Of a stretch of DNA of 64,000 nucleotides, positions 1 through 11,030 are shown piece after piece. Location of the stretch: positions 1 through 64,000 of the forward strand of contig CAJNOL010000200.1 in the NCBI GenBank assembly GCA_905250125.1, read 5' to 3'. The number at the start of each line of letters is the position of its first letter. Within the stretch, counting starts at the first letter, position 1. The translations under genes were made by a program, and so were the position numbers. The notes below the pieces were generated by a model. It made no database searches, was not told where the DNA came from, and worked only from the letters and a program-made list of their open reading frames with translations. The stretch comes from Rotaria sordida. Its lineage: Eukaryota > Rotifera > Eurotatoria > Philodinida > Philodinidae.

Positions 1-1590
1 TCAAGAGATGGCAACCCTGTTGAAGATCGAAAAGTAATGGAAATGAATTGAAACTGATATTTATTGAATAATAAATAATCTCAAAATAAATTTGTATACT
101 CAACGTCTGCATTGAAATTTACACCTGAATGTATGGATCATGGTCATATATTGACTCGTCTTTTGATTGGTCAGGAAGTATTAGGATAAGTTGCACTCAC
201 TTTTGAATGAGGCATGCGACAGTAGAATATTGTGATCGATTCGTATATTACCCTTTGAGTATGGACGATGAGAATTTCTGCTCTGAAATTTCGGGTTCTG
301 AATAGGTTTTAAAAACATTACCTGTTGATTATTTAATGACATAGATCCATGGATATTTTTGTGTTTGCAATATTTGTGTAGTTAAGATTAGTTATATTGA
401 CGGATGATTATTGGTAGTCTCTTCATCCTTTGAATACAGGCGAGACAAATTCGCGTTGTATGAAGATAAAAAAATGAAGAAGTCATACTGCATAGAAATG
501 TATTGGGTGTAATGTAGAATTATGTATTCCGGATTATTTCAAAGATTTTCAGAATTTAAAAGCATTCTGAATACTGTATTTACTTTAGAAAGAGATACTG
601 ATTTCGAGTTTCGTCAATTTTCACTTTTTTTTCAAAAAACTTCTCTACTGAAAAAGTTAAATTTGCGTAGGTGCGGCTGTGACGGTTGTATGGGTGACTG
701 TGAAGGTGAATGTATCTAGGTAATATTATGAATGAGAGTGAGGGTGTGATTGCGGTTGGATCCACATCTTCTACCACTCATACCTTTACACCGCTTCACT
801 CAAAAGTGAATGTAAGTTACCCTAAATATTTTCGGCAAATCATGATACGAGTGTATGTTTTACAATGATCCATTATTTCAGATGTAGATTTAACGGAGAT
901 GTGGACTATAAAAATTGATGCTTGGACCAATTATTATTCAAGAAAAACAAATTCAGCCCATTTCCGACACTCTTCAATCTCGAAATTTCACTTTTTCCTT
1001 ATGAACATTAACACAACGAAAATTTTCTCACTTCGACATGAAACCTTGTATCTACTTGGATTTTTCTCAGTACTTGTACTCTTTAATTGGAGATGTTTAG
1101 ATTTTGATTACAAAAGAGAAAGAAATCAACTGATGAATAAGACACACTGCAAAGGAATTTTCCTTTTCTATATCGTTTTTCTTCTGCAGAGAAGAATTGC
1201 TCATTGAGACTTATTACTTTTTTTATTCGCTGCTTTATTGTCTCATTTTTCGTTTTCATCCCAATAGTTTTACTCGTTGATGACTAGTCGAATGAATCAC
1301 GACGAAGAGAGGAAAAGAAATAAAGTATATATTAAACTAAGATCTGTTATGTTCCACATCTTAATTGCGTGATGTGTGTTGTGAGTTTTTAATTGATTAT
1401 TCAAAACGTGTTTGCAGCGAGTCATTGATAAGAGGAATTAGATAACTTTCGAATGCCGGCAGAATCAAAAGAAAACAAATATTTTTTTTTACGGCTGATG
1501 ATAATTTTCACTTTTGATACCGTTCTATTTCAATTGTCAGTTTCAAGGATGCAAGTAAATCGACAAGATCAGGATACAATATAGTAAATA
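1..1590. other. Gene-poor AT-rich stretch
   Basis: I see no convincing coding exon here. Short open frames in this interval have low-complexity composition and no family resemblance. The only structure I can point to is the G-rich/C-rich inverted block at about 655-800, listed separately. Confidence 0.5.
655..800. repeat. Degenerate telomere-like inverted block (G-rich then C-rich)
   Basis: The first part (655-755) is GT-rich on the plus strand, with GTGCGG, ATGGGTG and GTGAGGGTGTG words. The second part (759-800) is CA-rich, with CCACATC, CCACTCATACC and CACCGC. This is a weak, diverged version of the clean TGTGGG/CCCACA block at 6410-6640, in the same G-first order. Confidence 0.45.
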
Positions 1591-1638
1591 TTGTTCTATT
1601 ACCATAATTGTAGATATTTGTTCTTTAAAGCGATTAGA

Positions 1639-1935
1639 ATGGGTCAAAGGGAAATTATTAACCAACGGTCAGGAATCACAGATACTATGAGGATAAATAT
1701 ATTGGCCATATTGCGAACTTCGATTGATACACATGGATCATCAACATCAAAGATGTATGAAATTTGTCAAGATGTGAAGAATTGGTTTGATGAAACTTAC
1801 GGAAACTGCTGGTGTGTGACAATTGGTAACAAAGGAGCATGGACAAGCTATTGCACAAGCAAGGATAACAAGTTTTTGTACGTCGCAGAAACCGATTTGA
1901 ATTGGGGTATACTCGTCTTTCAACAAGCTGGATAA
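1639..1935 (+). CDS. Dynein light chain (LC8-type), divergent
   Basis: The product is a 98-residue protein resembling DYNLL/LC8 dynein light chains, small dimeric hub subunits of dynein and intraflagellar motors (about 89 residues). Seen in the sequence: an N-terminal REIINQ strand where LC8 has KAVIKN, then a helix, then DVKNWFDETYGNCWCV where LC8 has YIKKEFDKKYNPTWHCIVG. The C-terminus ends ILVFQQAG where LC8 ends ILLFKSG. The frame is open upstream to 1591, but I prefer the ATG at 1639 because it gives the usual LC8 length and lies just after a TTCTTTAAAG acceptor-like site. Cysteines and an SYCTS segment replace the conserved SYVTHE loop, so the ligand groove is diverged. It could be a lineage-specific axonemal light chain. 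No neighbour is obviously linked. Confidence 0.72.
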   Translation: MGQREIINQRSGITDTMRINILAILRTSIDTHGSSTSKMYEICQDVKNWFDETYGNCWCVTIGNKGAWTSYCTSKDNKFLYVAETDLNWGILVFQQAG

Positions 1936-2028
1936 GAAAAAGCAAGATTTCTTCTACCAATTGCACTATATGTAACAGAATGACAAGAATACAATTTTAG
2001 AACTGAACATCTGATTATCTAAGGTTGT

Positions 2029-2125
2029 GAGCGTGCGCGTGCGTGTACATGTGGAGGTGTGGATGAGTCGGTGTGCTTGCGGATGTTCTATTCATCCACT
2101 TCCACAGTCATACTCACCCCTTGAT
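2029..2125. repeat. Degenerate telomere-like inverted block
   Basis: The left half is GT-rich (GTGAGCGTGCGCGTGCGTG, then GTGGAGGTGTGGATGAG). The right half is CA-rich (CATCCACTTCCACAGTCATACTCACCCC). The arms are imperfect inverted copies in G-first, C-second order. Confidence 0.55.
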
Positions 2126-2397
2126 TATTTATTCTCAAAAATACTCTAGATAAAAAGACAATATCATATTGCGGATCAGTTTTTTATTGACTCCATATTA
2201 TGTATGTAGTTCTTTGGAAGCTCAGATAAGATCTTTACAAAATCTTTACAAATTAAAATTTTAAAATACCTTCTTATCGATGGATGGTGAAGAAATGTGC
2301 CCTAGTTGTAGTTCATAAATAAGTTTCGATTTATGAATAAATTTTTTAGAAATATATACTGAAGAAAAATTACTTTCTTACTTTAATAAGCATTGTT

Positions 2398-2455
2398 CAG
2401 GGTGTGAGTGGGGGATAGGACATCCTCACACTTCATGCACACTCACTCTGGAAAA
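2398..2455. repeat. Short telomere-like inverted block
   Basis: CAGGGTGTGAGTGGGGG is followed within about 12 bases by CCTCACACTTCATGC and CACACTCACTCTGG. This is a compact hairpin with the G-rich arm first, similar to the other blocks in the window. Confidence 0.55.
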
Positions 2456-3350
2456 GATACAAAGTCTTAAAATCACGTGTAAAGTTTCTGTTAATGTGTC
2501 AGTCTTCTCAGAGAAAAAACAACTTTCACTCAATCGTAAAGAATTATTTAGATTACTTCAATAAAAAGTACCATTAACTTCAAGCATGTATGGAGAAAAT
2601 GACATAGAATCAGTAAATTGTTGCTGTTATAGATCCACGATAGGAAAATGTTGATGAAGATCATCTAAATAATATTGTTGAAGATAAAAGACGATAACTG
2701 AAAGAAGATACTTTCAAGCATATATCTCTGACATAGCTGATATCGATATGAAAATAAATAATAGATATACACCTGGCTGTTCTAGAAAATTAGTTGTCAA
2801 CTTTGCCATATTACGACTTTTTATTTCTTATCATTATTGTCGATAACATTTGTTTATGCCTTATGTGAATAAAAAGAAAAAAAAAAGTCTCACAGTCACA
2901 ACGTCGTTTTGCATTCACTATATGGTAACATGCATGAAAATAAACTTTTATTTATTTGGTGCATGGATTGCGAACTATACCCTCATCGCAAAACCATGTA
3001 TTACTTGGATGTTGTAAGCATTACATGCGCACATTTCTTACCAGAGGAACTTCTATCATTTAGTTATTTCATGACATAGAACAAATTCTAACAATACGAT
3101 TCGTATATACATACAAATAGTGTGCGATAGTCTATAATTGGAGAAATAATAAGATAACCACATACCGTCTACTAAGTAGTAACTAAAGAAACCATTGAGT
3201 TCTCGTATAATTTTATCTGGTTTATTTTTGAAAATCACATAAAAATGTGAACAGATCCTCGCTTTGAAATATTCAATAGTGAGGAAACTTCTGAAATCGG
3301 AAATTGAATTAGTTTAGAAGCTCTTTCAAATTTTAATTTGATTTAATCTA
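2456..3350. other. No gene seen
   Basis: The stretch is AT-rich, with short open frames lacking any recognisable motif and no strong repeats. Confidence 0.4.
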
Positions 3351-3998
3351 CGGCGCAAAAGTCTTGATACAAAATATTCACTAACTTTTCGGGCACTTAA
3401 AGACAACTGATTGTTTACCCTATCTAAATATGCATTCAAAATTTCCTTCTGAGGTAAGAGTGATCAATTATCAGTAACGTTTTTGAAAAGATCTAAAATG
3501 GTGTCTGTACAATGTAAAATAGCGACTTTGTCCCAATCCTTAGTTTCCATATTTTGGGCTTTGAAACTGCTTAAACTCGACATTATTGTAGATGAAGAGT
3601 TAGTTTCGTTAAAAATTCGTTTTCTTCAAAAGTTACTTTAAAAAATACAAAAGTTATAAAATATTTCATGCAAGATAAAATAGGAAAATAAATTGCACGT
3701 TTTGTAGAGCAAATTTTAATTCAAAAAAACAAAACGTTAAAAAGTGTTGCACATTTTCAATTTGATAGATTTTAATCGAAATACATAATTGACTAAAATA
3801 ATACTCTGTATGACCACTATTTTGAATCCTTTCATACAAGTAACTAATAGTCGACCAACTTAACTCCAGAAGTAAATTCTGAACATATATAAAAAAGAAC
3901 AAAAAAAATTTGATTATATGTAGCTGCTGTTGATTCTAACCAATTGTCTTCACGTGACTGAAAAATGAGTGAATATTTTGTACTAAGACTTTCGCGCC
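3351..3998. mobile_element. MITE-like element with mariner-type inverted ends
   Basis: The left end CGGCGCAAAAGTCTTGATAC, continuing into ACAAAATATTCACT, is matched by the reverse complement of the right end (GGCGCGAAAGTCTTAGTAC, then AAAATATTCACT). The left end abuts a TA dinucleotide, as expected for Tc1/mariner insertions; the right flank has decayed. The interior of about 560 bp has no intact transposase, so it is probably non-autonomous or a deletion derivative. The ends are approximate by a few bases. Confidence 0.65.
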
Positions 3999-4966
3999 AT
4001 TGCTTATGTTCCATACTGAATTGTTTAACTGATCATTTTCAACATTAGCTAATTATGTAAACGAGAAAGAAAACCTACATTGACACAGTTTATTCATATG
4101 TCTAATAAGAAAAAAGAAAATCAGCCCATAAAATATATTCCAATGATATCGTATTTTTCACCATATTGAAAACTTAATTACCCTATCTCGTAGAGAATTC
4201 AAATAAGCTGTACAACATTGAGTACGTCGTGGACTATTGAAAAAATAGCTTACGATGAGCTCTTTTTAAACAGATGTAATCATGAATCGTTCTAAAATTA
4301 TGCCTATAACATTCGTAATATGTTGTTTAATTAATAAATAGTGTTAGTGGTCCCAAGAAGTATGCACAGACAGAAATTCTTCGTGTTTTTCTCATTTGTG
4401 AGCTAGTCACTACAATAGCCTCGAGTATGAGACGATTATTACATACTCTTTATAGAAAATGCAGATATTTTGACCGTTTGATGATATCAGCTCTGATATA
4501 ATTGACAATAATGCTGCAATTGATAGGCTGGACAGTGAGGGCATCATTATCAAATGTATCAATTTTTCACTTCACGTTTTTGTATAATACAATGATAAGA
4601 TCGTCTCGTCATATACTTGTTGCTCAATAGAATCTTTATATTATGTACAAGCATATATTTGTCAAGGCCATTGTCCCATATACATAGAAAAGCTCCATTT
4701 GCATGTACATACAGTTTACACGATTCAATGACTTCAACCATTCCATTTTGTACGTGTGCAAGCTCTTAATCTTCATTACGAATATCCATGCTATACATAA
4801 TTAGTTTTATATGCTCTTGTATTTTTGTCGGGTATTACTTCGTAGAAGAAAGTTTTTTTTGCTTCTTTTCAGAAGTAACAACGCATAAGGTTAAAATCAG
4901 AATAAAATAATTAGCGTGACCGCTTAAAGAAATTGTCCTCTCAAGCTTTGTATTAGAAAGCCAATC
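3999..4966. other. Intergenic, upstream of the alpha-galactosidase gene
   Basis: No coding exon is recognised. The last 150 bases before the ATG at 4967 contain T-runs and a pyrimidine tract (TTTTTTTTGCTTCTTTTCAG) about 95 bases upstream. That tract could be a 5' UTR or trans-splice acceptor. Confidence 0.35.
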
Positions 4967-6247
4967 ATGTTATTCATAATCTTGTCATTATTATTATTTA
5001 TAAATCCACTTCTCATATCAAGTTTAAATAATGGCTTAGCTTTAACTCCTCCAATGGGCTGGTCTACTTGGAATGTTTTTCATTGTGATTATACTGAAGA
5101 AGACATCATGGAAATGGCTGATATGTTGGTTGCGAGTGGAATGTTATCAGCAGGATATAAGTATTTGAATATTGATGATTGTTGGGAAGCATCTTATCGT
5201 GATCCAGTAAGTGGAATGTTAAAGTATAATGAAACACGATTTCCTCATGGTATGCTAGCTTTATCCGATTATATTCATTCGAAGGGTTTATTATTTGGAA
5301 TTTATTCGAGCTCTGGTGAAAGGACATGTCAAAACTATCCTGGATCTTGGCAACATGAATTTCTTGATGCAGCATTATTCTCTAGTTGGAATGTTGACTT
5401 TTTGAAATTAGATTGTTGTTATCAAGATAATATTAAAGATCGAGCTACAGCTTTTATAAGTTGGTCAAAAGCATTATTAATACAAAATCGTTCAATTGTT
5501 TATAGTTGTGATAGTGATGAATTAATATTAAATGAAAATAATTTAGAATTTCCATTTCAATGGGCTCCTGAATATTGTAATATGGCTCGAATTTCGTGGG
5601 ATATTTATGATGAATGGAAATCAACATTAAGTATTATAGATCGTGCAGCAAATATCTATTATGCTTCTCAACCAGGATATTGGAATGACTTAGATATTTT
5701 AACAGTTGGTTTAGGAAAACAAACAATAGAAGAATATACTTCACAATTTTCGCTATGGGCTATAATGAGTTCACCCTTAATTGCAGGAAATGATTTAAGA
5801 ATAATGACAAAGGAAATTGCAAATATTCTAACAAATAAAGAAGTTATTGCAATCAATCAAGATAAATTAGGTCGATCAGGCAATATGATTCGACGAGCAT
5901 TAGATGGATCATATGAAGTATGGGCAAAACCAATTTATTATGAAAATATATCACAAGTTTATGATATTAATAATATATCACGTTTTAATCCTTTACCCTT
6001 TCATGGAGTTGTCCTATTAAATCGATTGAATATCACAGCTAATATAACATTGGAATTTAACGATTTATTCGATCATCATTTAAGTCCCCATCCACCTACT
6101 CCAATCTGGACTGTCTCCATTCGAGATCTTTGGCTTCATCAAGATTTAGGAGAGTTTGTGGAAAATTGGAAAGCTATCAATGTACCAGCACATGGTGTTA
6201 GAATGATTACAGTTTCATTACTCAATGCGACAAATTTTCATCATTAA
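4967..6247 (+). CDS. Secreted alpha-galactosidase, glycoside hydrolase family 27
   Basis: The product is a 426-residue retaining alpha-galactosidase, predicted to remove terminal alpha-linked galactose from glycans in the secretory pathway, lysosome or gut lumen. Residues 1-19 form a hydrophobic signal peptide. The GH27 core opens with NGLALTPPMGWSTWN (22-36) and NIDDCW (68-73). The nucleophile is D149 in FLKLDCC. The acid/base is D212 in RISWD, with substrate-binding R208 four residues before it. Cysteines 40/72 and 121/151 match the conserved GH27 disulfides. GYWNDLDIL (237-245), SLWAIMSSPL (262-271) and INQDKLG (296-302) are family signatures. A C-terminal beta domain follows. There is no intron in 1.28 kb, in a region where other genes are split every 100-500 bp. 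The N-terminal signature is of the type also shared by plant, protist and fungal enzymes. Horizontal acquisition is therefore plausible but not shown. All catalytic residues are intact. Confidence 0.93.
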   Translation: MLFIILSLLLFINPLLISSLNNGLALTPPMGWSTWNVFHCDYTEEDIMEMADMLVASGMLSAGYKYLNIDDCWEASYRDPVSGMLKYNETRFPHGMLALSDYIHSKGLLFGIYSSSGERTCQNYPGSWQHEFLDAALFSSWNVDFLKLDCCYQDNIKDRATAFISWSKALLIQNRSIVYSCDSDELILNENNLEFPFQWAPEYCNMARISWDIYDEWKSTLSIIDRAANIYYASQPGYWNDLDILTVGLGKQTIEEYTSQFSLWAIMSSPLIAGNDLRIMTKEIANILTNKEVIAINQDKLGRSGNMIRRALDGSYEVWAKPIYYENISQVYDINNISRFNPLPFHGVVLLNRLNITANITLEFNDLFDHHLSPHPPTPIWTVSIRDLWLHQDLGEFVENWKAINVPAHGVRMITVSLLNATNFHH

Positions 6248-6409
6248 TATGAATCATAATTTATATGTGCTTCATTTCATGCTTATTGTTTTCATATATT
6301 TTGTAATTTTTAGACATCAAGTCATTACTATTAGTTGAGTAATCATTATCAACTAATGTTTCTTTCTAGCAGAAGGAATGCCTGTTCTTAATACACTAAG
6401 GTGCTTTAC

Positions 6410-6640
6410 TGAGTGTGGGTGTGAGGGTAGGGCTGGATGTAGGTAGGGTGTGAATGTAGGTGTTTAGACAAGAGGGGTGTGGGTGTGGGTGTGAGGTGTG
6501 GGTGTGGGTGTGGGATGTGGGTGTGGGTGTGGGTGTGGGTGTGGGTGTGGGTGTGGGTATAGGTCTTACTATTATCACTCACACCCACACCCACCCACAC
6601 CCACACCCCACACCCACACCCATACTCACACTCACACCTG
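6410..6640. repeat. Interstitial telomere-type repeat, head-to-head TGTGGG / CCCACA
   Basis: From 6410 the plus strand is GT-rich and becomes clean, with about seven perfect tandem TGTGGG units at 6516-6557. A 24-base spacer (about 6558-6581) follows, and then inverted CCCACA units to about 6636. TGTGGG is the telomere unit reported for bdelloid rotifers. The G-rich strand points toward the centre from both sides, which is the polarity of two chromosome ends joined head to head. Confidence 0.85.
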
Positions 6641-6701
6641 TTTCGACCTTGGTTCCTAGTATCTATCATTCATAGAAGTCATCTTATCAGCAACTAGTCA
6701 A

Positions 6702-7222
6702 AAAGAGATATTTAAGAGAGAGTCCACGTCACGACCATCCTAGGTCGCCGGAGAGAAAAGCTTTGTTTTTCAATTTAGTTATCCTATATGAAAGGTCTAG
6801 TCAAACCATAATCAAATCCGAAATATTAGGTGATTTGGTTTTACATATGCAAAACGTGAGCTAAAACAAGTTGAAAGGGTCTATTTCGACCCTAAAAAAT
6901 CGTTAAACGCGAGTGTGCTCAGTATTTTAACGTTTTCTTGTGAATGCCTCTATTCGAAAGCTACAAAACCATATAATTATCAAACTCAAAAAGCACTGAG
7001 CACACCCATTTTTAGCGATTTTTTTAGGATTAAAATAGACACTTTCTAATTACTTGTTTTAGTTCGAGTTTTTTCATCGGTAAAATCAAATGATTTAATA
7101 TTTTAGATTTGGCTATGGTTTGACTAGATCTTTCATTTGAGACAACTACATCGAAAAGCATGATTTTCTTTCTGGCGACTTAAGGTGGTCTTCTCGAGAA
7201 CTTTCTCTTAAAAGAAATATCA
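6702..7222. repeat. Long imperfect palindrome (foldback element)
   Basis: The left arm (about 6702-6925) and right arm (about 6985-7222) are inverted copies. Matching words include GGTCTAGTCAAACCATA and its complement TATGGTTTGACTAGATC, GTGTGCTCAGT and ACTGAGCACAC, and AAGAGATATTT and AAATATC. The spacer of about 60 bp has no coding content. There is no short terminal motif or clear target duplication, so I cannot assign a transposon superfamily. Confidence 0.8.
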
Positions 7223-7569
7223 ATTGGAGAAGTTAAAAATAGAATTTCTTGTTTGAATAATTTTAATGACTTATTTCCTTCTTGATCAAAAGTTGAAAAC
7301 TAATGATTCGAAAGCGTTTGGAAGGTTTGATCAAATAAAAAAATACGTTCGTATGTAGAAATAGAATACACGTGATAACCTTTCATTTTGTCCTCAAGGT
7401 TTTCTTTGTGTCCGCGGCGTTATTTTTCTTGTTCTGTTGTTTTTGTAGATTTTTCTCTTTCTATTCTGGTGTATGTTCTACCATCGTCTCTCAATTTGTC
7501 TATATTCTCTCGTAGATAAGCAAAGAACAAAGAAGAAACGATTCGAATGCATATGTGCTAAGCGTAAGA

Positions 7570-8850
7570 ATGGCAATTAGACAATTTGAAGATTATAAAT
7601 CAACGCACATTGATATTGAATTGGATCCGAGTGATCTAAATACATCGGCTCCTCGTCTCATTTGTTCAGTCAAAGTAGACTGAATCAACAAGACAATTCG
7701 TTCAAAGAAGCTTACCGATGGTTTTTCGAACACGCTGCTTGTCATGTTTCTATAGACGGAAGATGAGCAAGCATTCGTTGTTTGAATTTATGGAGCCAAT
7801 TCGGATCTTATTGTAGATCGAGAAGCTGGAATTCGAGAAATGATTCGACTCTCTCAATATGACATGGCCAACAAAGTATTACTCACGTTTAACACTGGAT
7901 TTATCTATCCATTTATTGCTGATGAACAGATCAATATTCAAGATGAGAATATCACGTGAGTTACACATTGAGTAACAACTGTTCTCTTCATGTATATATG
8001 CTGATTCAACTTTCAACATTTTGAAATATTGCTTTTTTGTGGAGGTTCACAGCATAACAACAGAAAAAAATATATTGCTGATTTTCAGTCATTTTCAAAA
8101 TTTTGGTAAATCTTGCGAATTTTTTCGACTTCTGTTGACTTCGAAGAAATGCGTAAATTAGATTAAAAATATTTTTCGAAGACTCAAACTAAAAATAAAC
8201 ATTTGTTGACTGTCTACATTATTTGATATTTTTGTAAAAAATGTATGTGATCTATGTCAGCAGAATGGTGACATGCAGACTGGCTGAATACCATTCTATT
8301 CCATTCATTGATGAATTTTCGAAGAAAAAAGCTCTGCTTGTTGAAAAGCTTCATCACTACCTCAATTTACTCAATGGAACATTGAATTCACATTCGAACA
8401 AGACTGGTCCAATATCCCAGTGGTCTTCTGTCACAAAGGTACAGAGGGTCGAAATTTTCTTCTTGACAAACAAACGAACACTATTCGAAAGCTCGACTTC
8501 GAACACTGCACTGAAAACTTCTATCTTTTCGATATCACCAATTACTTTGTCGAATTCGTTGGCCTTGATTCATCACCCACTGGGCAAACACCTATCCAAA
8601 TCTGGAACTGAGAAAGACGCTCCTAGCTGAATATCTCAAATCTGCTCGCTTCTTATCTCTCTCAAGTGATGAGCACGAACTGGAAAAACTGTGTGATCAG
8701 TGTGTGACCGTCTCATTACTCTCACTCACCTCTATCGGTCAATGTAGACTTTACTTGAAGCAATGCTTAATCCTGAATCGTTGACTCAATTCGATTATGT
8801 TTCCTGTGCTAAGAGCCGCTTCAATCAATACAAATTGCACAGGAACAACT
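7570..8850 (+). pseudogene. Ethanolamine kinase pseudogene
   Basis: Translation in pieces gives a choline/ethanolamine kinase fold, the enzyme class for the first step of the CDP-ethanolamine pathway. Seen: KLTDGFSNTLLVMF, then IYGANSDLIVDREAGIREM, matching ethanolamine kinase IYGN..ELLVDRDEEV. An intron follows (GTGAGT at 7956, acceptor CAG at 8258-8260), then a helix with RLAEYHSIP, then PVVFCHKGTEGRNFLLD, KLDFEHC, YLFDITNYFVEFVG, and finally a FDYVSCAKSRFNQY tail. It is broken. Exon 1 carries three in-frame stops, one at the position of a conserved arginine, consistent with CGA to TGA. A frameshift lies near 8380, and the catalytic HND is replaced by HKG. The TGA after GQTPIQIWN interrupts the C-terminal part. 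No restored sequence is given. The gene is clearly non-functional. Confidence 0.88.
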
Positions 8851-9429
8851 TTTTCTGCTTTGTGAATAGCTCATTGTCCTTCCGAATTCATCATTGAATA
8901 AATAATACTTCTGCTAACTTTTTTAGACCTATTCATTTTTAGGTTTTTTAGAACATTTCTTTTGCTGTTCAATTCATATTGTAGAAGAATAAAAGTCGAT
9001 ACGAAGACAAGAGAAATGTTAGCGATGTTTCGAATTGAGAGAGATGCAAAATGAAGCAATAAATGATACTCATACACGAAAAAGAAACATTGGTCATTGT
9101 TTCTTGTTTCTGTTGAAAATATCGCTCCTTCTGGTTTTGTTTAATGACCATGCGCTCATTAGAGTGAAACTGAGTATTTGATAGAAGCATGAGAAAATCG
9201 CAGATAGTATCCTTCTTCAAAGTACAACTATGGGAGAGTATACTTCGTTCGAAAAATTTCAAAATAAATGTTTTGGAGTCGTTTATTATTGAATGAATAA
9301 ATGTAGTCTATGCGATTAGATAAAGTTAAGCAACAGTATTTGTACAACAATGATATTTTATCTTGAAATATATGTGAATTACATATGAAACATTGCATTA
9401 TCGATTAACACTTAAATCAAGATACGAAC

Positions 9430-9807
9430 CTAAAATTTTCGAAAAAAATATATAGAAAGTTGTTTTATTTTACAAATGTGTAAGAGCAATAAGCTGGAGT
9501 CGGAAATATTGATTTGCCATTTTTCGATAAAAAGTGCGCCGACAATATCACGAATAACAATATGTGTTGAAAAACGACTTGAAAACATAGATTTCATAGC
9601 GGTTATGTTTCTTCTATTGAAAACAACAATAGGCACTGTTGTAACATAATATTGGAATCCATTAATATATGTTTCGTTGTATAAGCATTCTAATGTTGAC
9701 TGAATCAATATTTCGACTACAGAACAACTAATATTGACTTCCGAAATTGTAAAATTTTCGATATTAGAAAATGATGTATAGATACCTCCTAGACTCTGAA
9801 CAATCAC
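9430..9807 (-). pseudogene. Fragment of a bdelloid-type cysteine-containing membrane protein family
   Basis: A 125-residue open frame reads GGIYTSFSNIENFTISEVN, then CSVVEILIQSTLECLYNETY, then MFSSRFSTHIVIRDIVGALF and EKWQINIS. The pattern of a QSTLECxYN(E/Q)T motif, followed by S(R/K)F....I..(L/I)V..L..E.WN, is one I recognise from a large family of predicted secreted or membrane proteins in bdelloid genomes. Its function is unknown. The flanking cysteine-rich N-terminal part and C-terminal membrane segment are not recovered in frame, so it is a truncated copy. Family assignment is from memory of the pattern. Confidence 0.5.
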
Positions 9808-10579
9808 TTCTCATTCCACAAGAACATCTGTTATTTAGCGGCATTATAGCTCGTGTCGAAATTGTCTGCTATAAATCGATATTTTTTGTTGACCAATTCC
9901 AATTTAACAAATAGGTAGATATGAAACTATTATTGTCTATTATATCATGTGTAAGTTGCAGGACATGAGCAAATTAAATGGGTTTATTACTTTTAAAAGT
10001 GACTAGTAATTACATTCATCTAAAAAGTAAACTGTGATTGAGGTATTATTTGACCAATCACAAACAACATATCCAAAATTTGATCAAATGCGTTTTCAAT
10101 AATTGTTTATGAGAATTTGTTCATTTCGACAGAAAGCCGAAATATGCAGTTTCACGTATACGAAGGTCGGGTCTCTCTTGACAACTCCAGAGATCGTTGC
10201 CAAATAGAAATTCGAATCATGTCTCACCGACGAAATTGGTTGAACATATTTGATGACAAGTAGTATTAATCCTGATGAAGTCCTTATATGCGACAAAAAC
10301 GTGAGTTTGCTCGTTGTTTAATAAAAAAAAGTCATCTACTCTACAATATCGAACCAATTGATGAAAAAAACAACTTTTTCAGAAAAAACGGATGTGTTAT
10401 TGTTGGATAAATTGCATGAATGATTGTCGAACAAGTTGACATTTATGATAAACGTTTGAATTCTGTGAGACAAATTTTTTAGACGAACTTGAATTGATAA
10501 TCCTTTCAAAACAAAATCATAAAAATAAGATGCATATACAACTCAAAAAAATCAAAAAATCTTACTCTTATGATTGTCA
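9808..10579. other. No intact gene; possible remnants
   Basis: The interval lies between two minus-strand fragments of the same membrane-protein family. A 66-codon minus frame at 10096-10296 has no recognisable motif. I see no strong repeat. Confidence 0.3.
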
Positions 10580-11030
10580 GTTTCATCTTGTATAGATTGT
10601 TTTCGCTTCAAAAATAAAATAAGATCAATCAAGTATGGCGTTGTTCTTACCCAATACTACATTAAATCCGCCAGGAAGCGCTATAACAGTTGTTGCAATA
10701 TAAATCTAATCAAATGGATGGGAATAAGTATAACTACAATAGACAGGAACATATTGAAAACAATATAAATTGTAATTAGTTTCATTGAGAATTTGTTTGA
10801 TAAAAAATTCATTGATAAGTATATCGATGGTTGTTGTTGGTGTGAAATGACTTGCCAAGAATTTATTTAGTATCGAAATATTGATGCTATTTGGATAAGC
10901 TATGAGCAGAATATCAAGACATGACTGATTATGGAAACATCCTAATGATGAACCAAGTATCGTTTGGAATGTAGTGGTGAAGGTTCACATGAAGGATGTT
11001 TTCGCGCTTGCTGAGTAATATTTCGTATTA
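10580..11030 (-). pseudogene. Second fragment of the same membrane protein family
   Basis: The minus strand reads TILGSSLGCFHNQSCLDILL, then ILNKFLASHFTPTTTIDILI, then EFFIKQILNETNYNLYCFQY, then CSYTYSHPFD. A stop and a decayed membrane segment (IYIATTVIALPGG) follow. The layout parallels the 9430-9807 fragment: a cysteine motif, a (L/S)xF.P.T.I..L(V/I) segment, then CxYTY before the terminal helix. Together they suggest two decayed copies in tandem, or a broken multi-domain gene. Function is unknown. Confidence 0.45.

Noticed and set aside
5106..5856. Minus-strand frames opposite the alpha-galactosidase
   Set aside because: Shadows of the real plus-strand gene.
6396..6675. Open frames on both strands encoding PT/HT or GV/CG repeats
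   Set aside because: They are translations of the TGTGGG/CCCACA repeat; low complexity and open in several frames at once.
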